A stretch of DNA of 9,716 bases from CAUTXO01 sp963542625. Lineage in GTDB: Bacteria > Campylobacterota > Campylobacteria > Campylobacterales > SZUA-545. The notes under the pieces are model-generated. The model was not told the origin of the DNA. It saw nothing but the letters and a program-made list of their open reading frames with translations, and did not search any database. Shown here piece after piece: positions 5,278 to 9,716 of the stretch (positions are counted from its first letter, which is position 1; each line of letters begins with the position of its first letter). Location: positions 1 through 9,716 of the forward strand of contig CAUTXO010000059.1 of assembly GCA_963542625.1 (NCBI GenBank). Reading direction: 5' to 3'. The translations under genes and the position numbers were made by a program.

Positions 5278-5919
5278 GTGCTGTTTGTCAAACCGCGCCA
5301 AAACACCAGTCGCGACAATCACCGCGCGCTTGATGAGCTCTTTGGCGCTTATGAGATTTCAAACTTTGGCAAAATCGCGCTTCACAATAGCGGCTATTGG
5401 GCGTATGAAGACTACATTGGCGCTGGTTGCGGAGCCGTTGGCAAGCTTGGCAGCGCGCGGCTTTACCCACACAGCGAGCTTGCGGCTTACATCAAGGATC
5501 CGCTATTTAAAAGGCTTGAGCCCATAAGCGCACAAGATGAAAACACAGAAAGGATATTCTTAGGGCTTAGAAGTTTTGTGGGTGTGGATCCGCGCGCCTT
5601 AAGCCCGGCTGGGGTGGTGCACGCACAAGATCTAGTGCAAGCGGGGCTTTTGGAGTTGCGGCAAGATTTGGGGCTTGGATCTAGCGCTAAAGATCCAGCG
5701 CAAAGATCTAAGGCTTTAGATCCGGTGCAAGATCTAGCGCCAAGATCAGCCGCTAAAGATCTTATGCCTGGATCTAGCGCCAAAGATCCAAGGCTAAGAT
5801 TTAGCATTCAAGATCTAGCGTCAAGATCCGCCGTGCAAAATCTCTTTAACCCCGGTGGGCGTTTATACAATCCAAATTTCTTAATAGCCGATGAGCTTGC
5901 CCTTTATTTAATGGATTAA
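5278..5919 (+). pseudogene. hemW: HemW C-terminal remnant (coproporphyrinogen oxidase-like radical SAM family), with repeat insertion
   Basis: Residues 17-108 match the C-terminal part of HemW: YEISNFGK, then HNSGYWAYEDYIGAGCGAVG, RLYPHSELAAYI and ERIFLGLRSFVG. The end (FLIADELALYLMD) is the family's C-terminus. HemW is a radical-SAM haem chaperone of about 350 residues. The first 200 or so residues, with the CxxxCxYC cluster motif, are missing, and the upstream DNA is repeat sequence with an in-frame stop at 5257. The GTG at 5278 is only the first possible start; no Shine-Dalgarno is seen, and a small CGCAC/GTGCG hairpin (5266-5278) covers it. Residues about 130-189 are not in relatives and are translated GATC repeats with a 9-residue period. 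The frame stays open through this insert, so the decay may be recent, or the fragment may still be made. HemW origin is fairly sure; pseudogene status is inferred. Confidence 0.72.
5665..5841 (+). repeat. GATC array with 13-14 bp period inside the hemW remnant
   Basis: GATC-like tetramers start at 5665, 5678, 5692, 5705, 5719, 5731, 5744, 5758, 5771, 5785, 5798, 5812, 5825 and 5838, at steps of 12 to 14 bp. Eleven are exact GATC; three are one-base variants (GATT, GATT, AATC). Two steps make about 27 bp or nine codons, so the protein repeats as D(P/L)xx(R/G)Sxx(K/Q). Alternate sites are read as GAT-C (Asp-Leu/Pro) and AGA-TC or GGA-TC (Arg/Gly-Ser). It differs in period from the nuo spacer array. 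Confidence 0.92.
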
Positions 5920-5925
5920 CCGCGC

Positions 5926-6008
5926 TAGATCTAAGCCAAGATCCAAGCACACCCGGCGCCAAGATCCCGCAACGCCAAGATCTACCGCAAGATCCGGCGC
6001 AAGATCTA
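5926..6008. repeat. GATC repeats downstream of the hemW stop
   Basis: GATC sites at 5928, 5940, 5963, 5979, 5991 and 6003, four of the five in AAGATCC/AAGATCT context after the first, with several 12-bp steps. The array lies outside any coding frame, between the hemW stop and the palindromes before the RND gene end. Confidence 0.85.
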
Positions 6009-6021
6009 AGCGGGCAACGCC

Positions 6022-6055
6022 GGCGCCAGTGTGGCGCCTAATGGTGCTAGGCGTC
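6022..6055. terminator. Overlapping palindromes between convergent hemW remnant and RND genes
   Basis: GGCGCCA (6022-6028) and TGGCGCC (6032-6038) form a perfect 7-bp stem with a 3-base loop. An alternative stem pairs GGCGCCTA (6033-6040) with TAGGCGTC (6048-6055), including one G-U pair, and overlaps the last codons of the RND gene. Another TGGCGC follows at 6057, then GTTTT near 6063-6066. The location between converging genes fits a two-way terminator, but the T-run is short, displaced, and present on one strand only. Confidence 0.4.
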
Positions 6056-7738
6056 TTGGCGCTGTTTTAGAAGGTTCTTTTTGTCTAGCATTTGCGTGTT
6101 ATCCATTAAAACTGGGATAAAAATCAAAGAAACGGCAACGGAGGCTATCGTCCCAAAGATTAGCGCAACGCCAAGCCCGCCAAAGATCGGGTCGCCAGCA
6201 AGAAGCGTGCTTGCTAGAATTATCGCCGCGGCGGTTAGGAAAATAGGCTTGGATCTTGTAGCGGTGGCAACGGCTATCGCGCGCTTTTTTTCTATGCCCT
6301 TATCCAAAATAAGGCTTTTTGTGAAGTCTATTAGCAGCAATGAATTGCGCGAGCTTATCCCCATAAGCGCGATGAAGCCTATGAGCGAGGTTGCGGTAAG
6401 GAAAAAGGTGTCCGACGTGAAAAGATCCATAATAAAATGCCCGACGATGACGCCAATGATTGACAAAAAGCTGCCAAGTAGCACGATGCCGCTTAGAATG
6501 AAGCTTTTGTAGTAAATCACCATAAGCAAAAAGATAAGCACCAAAGCCGCGATAAACGCCGCGCCAAGATCTCTAAAGGTATCCATCGTTACTTTCATCT
6601 CGCCATCCCAAACAAGCCTAAACATCTTGCCCGTTTGCCTGTCTTTTAGGTTTAGGTCAAACAGCGAGCCGCTCGTGATTTCATAGCTTTTGGAAAGCTC
6701 GTATTTTATGCGGCTGCGCGCGTCAAGGAGCGGATAGACCTGCGATACAAGATCCGTCTCTGCGATGATATTTACCATAGTTTTTAGATTTTTGCTGGTA
6801 ATTATAGGCTGTGAGAGAGTTTCTTCCACATCAACAAGCTCAACAATAGGCACCATTTGCCCGTTTTTATTCATCAGTTTTAGCCCAGACAGTTTGGCTA
6901 GGAGCGCGCCTTTTGAGCTTGCTTCAAGGCTTTTTGTGTCGCGGCTTAGCACCAAATAAAGCGGGATCTGGCTTGGGTAATTCGGCGTATTTTTCACGCT
7001 GATTGCCATACCCTCAAAGGCTAGATACAAGATCTTATTAACCTGCTCGATAGATAATTCCGAGCGGATTATTTTTTCTTTATTCACGATGAGCTTGAAT
7101 TTTTTAAAGATCTCATCTTGCTGAATATCCACATCAACTAGCCCCGGCGTTTTGCTTAAGATCTTGGCAATTTCAAGCGCTGGCGCGGCAAGCGCGTCTT
7201 CATCGCCATAGAGCTCAATCACAATGGATGCAAGCGTTGGCGGACCGGCTGGCTGTTCTATCATTTTGATGTTTGTGTCTTTAATGATGCTGCCGCACTG
7301 CTTGGCGATCTCTGGGCGCAACCTATGCACCATTGCAAACGAAGTCTCGCTTCTTGAGTGTTTGTCCGTTAAATTAACCACAATCTCTGCTTGATGCTCT
7401 TCTTGCTTAAAGCCGCTGCCCTTAATGAGCCCGGCGTAATCAAGCGGCGCGCCATTTGAGAGAAAAACTTCCATATCCGTTACTTCTTTTTCCGTATTTA
7501 AAAGCCCTATTATGCAGTCTGTGACTTGCTTTGTTTCGTGTATGCTTGAGCCATTTGGCGTATCCACATACACAGAAAACGTGTTGTCGCTCTTGCCCGG
7601 TAGCATTTTTGCAAGCACAAGTTTTGTAGGAAACATCAGCAAAGATAGCACAAACGCCACAAAAGTGATGATTAGCACAAGCTTTTTTCGTTTTAGATCC
7701 CGCAGGGTTGTTAAAATAAAATATTCAATCGCTCGCAT
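6047..7738 (-). CDS. RND efflux pump permease, C-terminal half (split gene)
   Basis: This 563-residue protein corresponds to the second half of an RND inner-membrane exporter, which is usually one chain of about 1,050 residues. A first membrane helix (about 20-37, equal to TM7) is followed by a periplasmic porter/docking region (about 45-385) with TPNGSS and EQPAGPP motifs. Five helices follow: about 392-411, 414-435, 446-470, 497-515 and 520-545. The TM10 motif GISSRNSLLLIDF aligns with GLSAKNAIL of AcrB, so Arg464 stands where AcrB has the proton-relay Lys940. The ATG at 7738 has AAGGA five bases upstream, overlapping the stop of the N-terminal half. The two halves lie in different frames, so simple stop readthrough would not join them. 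The break falls exactly in the linker between the two RND repeats, which favours a functional two-chain pump. Substrate unknown. Confidence 0.88.
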   Translation of the reverse strand: MRAIEYFILTTLRDLKRKKLVLIITFVAFVLSLLMFPTKLVLAKMLPGKSDNTFSVYVDTPNGSSIHETKQVTDCIIGLLNTEKEVTDMEVFLSNGAPLDYAGLIKGSGFKQEEHQAEIVVNLTDKHSRSETSFAMVHRLRPEIAKQCGSIIKDTNIKMIEQPAGPPTLASIVIELYGDEDALAAPALEIAKILSKTPGLVDVDIQQDEIFKKFKLIVNKEKIIRSELSIEQVNKILYLAFEGMAISVKNTPNYPSQIPLYLVLSRDTKSLEASSKGALLAKLSGLKLMNKNGQMVPIVELVDVEETLSQPIITSKNLKTMVNIIAETDLVSQVYPLLDARSRIKYELSKSYEITSGSLFDLNLKDRQTGKMFRLVWDGEMKVTMDTFRDLGAAFIAALVLIFLLMVIYYKSFILSGIVLLGSFLSIIGVIVGHFIMDLFTSDTFFLTATSLIGFIALMGISSRNSLLLIDFTKSLILDKGIEKKRAIAVATATRSKPIFLTAAAIILASTLLAGDPIFGGLGVALIFGTIASVAVSLIFIPVLMDNTQMLDKKNLLKQRQDA

Positions 7739-7743
7739 AATTA

Positions 7744-7748
7744 TCCTT
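7744..7748 (-). promoter_or_regulatory. Ribosome binding site of the RND C-terminal half
   Basis: AAGGA on the minus strand overlaps the TAA of the upstream half and lies five bases before ATG 7738. A dedicated initiation site argues against a simple sequencing error or fresh frameshift. Confidence 0.7.
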
Positions 7749-9315
7749 AATGTTTATCCGACTTTTTCAAAAGTCTTTTTGATAGATATGGCGTAAAAAT
7801 ATAAGCCACAATTAGCGACGCAAACAACGCTACAGGCACGTTCGCGGGGATTGGCTTCATAAACTGACCCATCATTTGCCCCACAAAAGCCATTGGGACC
7901 ATCGTTAAAATAATGGCGACGGTGGCTATGTTTGTAGGCGCGCCTATTTCATCGGTGGCTTCTACGACTATTTCGTCCATCGTTTTGTCTTTGGAATTGT
8001 GCGCGTGCAAATGCCTGTGAATGTTTTCTATGACGATGATTGCCGCATCAACTAGCAAGCCAAGACTTAGCAAAAACGCAAAAAGCGTAATTCTATTGAC
8101 CGTTTGCCCTGTTAAAAACGCCACAAAAAGCGTGATGGATAAAATCGCCGGGACGGTAAAGGTTACGATTAGAGATTCTTTCACGCCCAAAACAAAAACA
8201 AGCAAAAACGCGATGATGACGATGGAGATAAGCAAGTGGAAAACAAGCTCATTGACGGCTTCGTTAGCTCTTTTGCCGTAATTTCTCGTGATTTTGTAGT
8301 TAATTCCTTGCGCGGACAACTCTTGCTTTATGCTTTCTAGCTTGCTCTCAATGTCTTGCGATATGAAAACCGCGTTTGTGCCCTTTAGCTTTGACGCGCT
8401 AAGCGTTAGCTGATTTTGCACGTGCAAGGATCCGTCGGCATTTTTAAAGGCAATTTGCGCCTTCTTTTTGTTTTGGATATCGTCGCCTTCATAAACGTTT
8501 GCCACGTCTCGCAAATAAATCGGCGAGCCCATATACTGCGCGATGATAATATTTTGCACGTCTTGGACGGTTTCTATTGCGTTTTTAATGCCAAAAACAA
8601 CCAGCTTGCCGTCTTTTGTTTGATTTTTAACGTTTGGAATGTTGATGGATAGCGACTTAAGCGCATTTACTATTTGCCCCATAGAAATATGGTAGCCAGA
8701 GAGTTTGTTAAGATCTACTTCCACGTTATATTGCGCGCGGCGTTCGCCCTTTAGCTCCGTTTTTGCAACGTTTGGAATGGAGTTGATGTCGTTTTGCAAG
8801 TCTGTTATAACGCGGTATAGATCTGTCTCCTTTAGGGACGAATTCTCATCAAGATAAAAGGCAATCGTTACAATCGGAATGTCTATATCAATATCTAGCG
8901 GGCGCACAATCGGCGTCATCGCGCCACTTGGCAAGAGATTCATATTTTGCATTACCTTATCGTATAGCTTTAGGTTTGAGTCTTCTTTGTTCTCGCCAAT
9001 GTAATACCACGCATTGACGATCCCAACGTTTTCAGCCGAGATCCCGTAAATGTGCTCTATGCCCTTGACTTCTTTTAGCTTTCTCTCAAGCGGTTTTATT
9101 ACCACGTTGTGAATTTCTTTTGCGCTAGCGCCTGGAATAATGACGACGACGCTCCCGCCGCTAACTTCAATCTGCGGATCTTCTTCTCTTGGCGTAAATT
9201 CAAGCGCAAAGTAACCAAGCACCAAAATAAACACGCCAAGCAGCATAGTTAAAGGGTTTTTTAAAAATCCTAACGCCAGTTTTCCGGCTATATCCTTTGG
9301 TGTGTAGGTAATCAT
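7747..9315 (-). CDS. RND efflux pump permease, N-terminal half (split gene)
   Basis: A 522-residue protein equal to the first half of an RND exporter. TM1 lies at about 20-40, followed by EFTPREEDPQIEVSG and the porter motif IPGASAKEI. The periplasmic region runs to about 355, and TM2-TM6 lie at about 357-378, 381-403, 407-431, 462-483 and 492-511. TM4 reads LSLGLLVDAAIIVIENIHRH. Asp423 matches the AcrB relay residue Asp407, but the second Asp (408) is Ala, as in heavy-metal (CusA-like) and several uncharacterised RND groups. The PREEDPQI box points to the broad acriflavin-resistance/uncharacterised group rather than CusA itself, so I give no substrate. The ATG forms an ATGA overlap with the membrane fusion protein gene. 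The chain ends KKSDKH just after TM6, and the next gene starts with TM7. Together the halves total 1,085 residues, a normal RND length. Confidence 0.9.
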   Translation of the reverse strand: MITYTPKDIAGKLALGFLKNPLTMLLGVFILVLGYFALEFTPREEDPQIEVSGGSVVVIIPGASAKEIHNVVIKPLERKLKEVKGIEHIYGISAENVGIVNAWYYIGENKEDSNLKLYDKVMQNMNLLPSGAMTPIVRPLDIDIDIPIVTIAFYLDENSSLKETDLYRVITDLQNDINSIPNVAKTELKGERRAQYNVEVDLNKLSGYHISMGQIVNALKSLSINIPNVKNQTKDGKLVVFGIKNAIETVQDVQNIIIAQYMGSPIYLRDVANVYEGDDIQNKKKAQIAFKNADGSLHVQNQLTLSASKLKGTNAVFISQDIESKLESIKQELSAQGINYKITRNYGKRANEAVNELVFHLLISIVIIAFLLVFVLGVKESLIVTFTVPAILSITLFVAFLTGQTVNRITLFAFLLSLGLLVDAAIIVIENIHRHLHAHNSKDKTMDEIVVEATDEIGAPTNIATVAIILTMVPMAFVGQMMGQFMKPIPANVPVALFASLIVAYIFTPYLSKRLLKKSDKH

Positions 9316-9716
9316 TTAACCACCACTTCGCTATACATTCCTGGATAAACAGCTTGCTTGCCCTTGTCAAACTTAATCTTAAGCGCAAAGGAGTGCGTTA
9401 GCGGGTTTGAGCTTGGGACGATGGAGTAGATCTTGCCGCTTGTTTTAAAGCCCAAAGACGGGATAAACACTTCAACTTCTTTACCGATCTTTGCTTCTTT
9501 TAGGTTGCTTTCACTAATTTCTGTCATTATCTTTAGCTCGCTTAGATCCGTAATAACGATAGCCGGCACGCCCGGCATTGCCATTTCCCCAACCTTAATA
9601 TTTTTTGCCACGACAACGCCGTTATTCGTAGCGCGCACCTTAAGGTATTTGTATTGATTTTGCACTTCCCGCAGTTGCGCCTTTGCAATGTTTATCATCG
9701 CGCTTAGGTTTTTAGC
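9312..9716 (-). CDS. RND membrane fusion protein (periplasmic adaptor), C-terminal part
   Basis: The last 134 codons of a gene entering from the right edge. The visible part starts at the end of a helical hairpin (AKAQLREVQNQY). It then gives the second half of the lipoyl-like domain (YLKVRATNNGVVVAKNIKVGE, VPAIVITDLSELKIMTEI) and the beta-barrel (ESNLKEAKIGKEVEVFIP, FKTSGKIYSIVP). It closes with the YPGMYSEVVVK ending common in HlyD/AcrA-type adaptors. Such proteins bridge the inner-membrane pump and an outer-membrane channel. The stop overlaps the pump start as ATGA. No outer-membrane factor gene is visible; if present it lies to the right of the window. Confidence 0.9.
   Translation of the reverse strand, partial: AKNLSAMINIAKAQLREVQNQYKYLKVRATNNGVVVAKNIKVGEMAMPGVPAIVITDLSELKIMTEISESNLKEAKIGKEVEVFIPSLGFKTSGKIYSIVPSSNPLTHSFALKIKFDKGKQAVYPGMYSEVVVK

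Noticed and set aside
5487..5807. Open 106-codon frame antisense to the hemW remnant
   Set aside because: GATC is palindromic, so the array is open on both strands; the sense frame matches HemW and this one matches nothing.
7738..7749. Programmed frameshift joining the two RND halves
   Set aside because: I see no slippery heptamer at the junction, and a separate Shine-Dalgarno and ATG explain the second half better.

Overview
The window looks like chromosome from a Campylobacterota species (Helicobacter/Campylobacter relatives). Three things support this. The left part holds a complex I (nuo) operon whose gene after nuoD is the short NuoE-like subunit peculiar to this phylum. An orphan response regulator has a C-terminal domain nearly identical, as I recall it, to HsrA/HP1043 of H. 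pylori and CosR of Campylobacter. A HemW remnant carries the phylum's typical C-terminal sequence. The species itself cannot be fixed by eye.

Layout. Positions 1-3400 (minus strand) read nuoA-nuoB-[116-codon spacer ORF]-nuoC-nuoD-nuoE-like, running off the left edge. Positions 3401-3535 are a short divergent promoter region between nuoA and hsrA. hsrA (plus strand) ends at 4255. Positions 4256-5277 have no convincing gene but hold a decaying tandem repeat of 230 bp, with a 51-bp core present three times without change. Positions 5278-5919 (plus strand) encode the C-terminal part of HemW without its radical-SAM domain. Positions 5920-6046 are more repeats plus palindromes between convergent genes. 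Positions 6047-9716 (minus strand) are an RND efflux operon read from the right edge: membrane fusion protein (partial), N-terminal half of the pump, C-terminal half of the pump. The pump is split into two genes.

The most unusual feature is a dense GATC-centred repeat (mostly AAGATCT/AAGATCC). It forms arrays in three places. One separates nuoB from nuoC, with spacings mostly multiples of 12 or 9 bp, and is open as a 116-codon frame with its own Shine-Dalgarno and ATGA overlap. One sits inside the hemW remnant, where GATC-like tetramers recur every 12-14 bp, giving a 9-residue protein repeat. One follows the hemW stop. GATC also seems over-represented in the nuo and hsrA coding regions and less so in the RND genes. 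This suggests an iterated palindrome or a mobile short repeat that inserts into genes while tending to preserve reading frame.

How the genes work together. The nuo genes encode the membrane arm start (NuoA) and the connecting Fe-S/quinone module (NuoB, C, D) of a proton-pumping complex I that in this phylum lacks the usual NADH-dehydrogenase subunits. HsrA, reading away from it, is a phosphorylation-independent essential-type regulator and may share the 135-bp control region. The RND genes form an independent export system. The hemW piece is probably a pseudogene or a fragment left by rearrangement.
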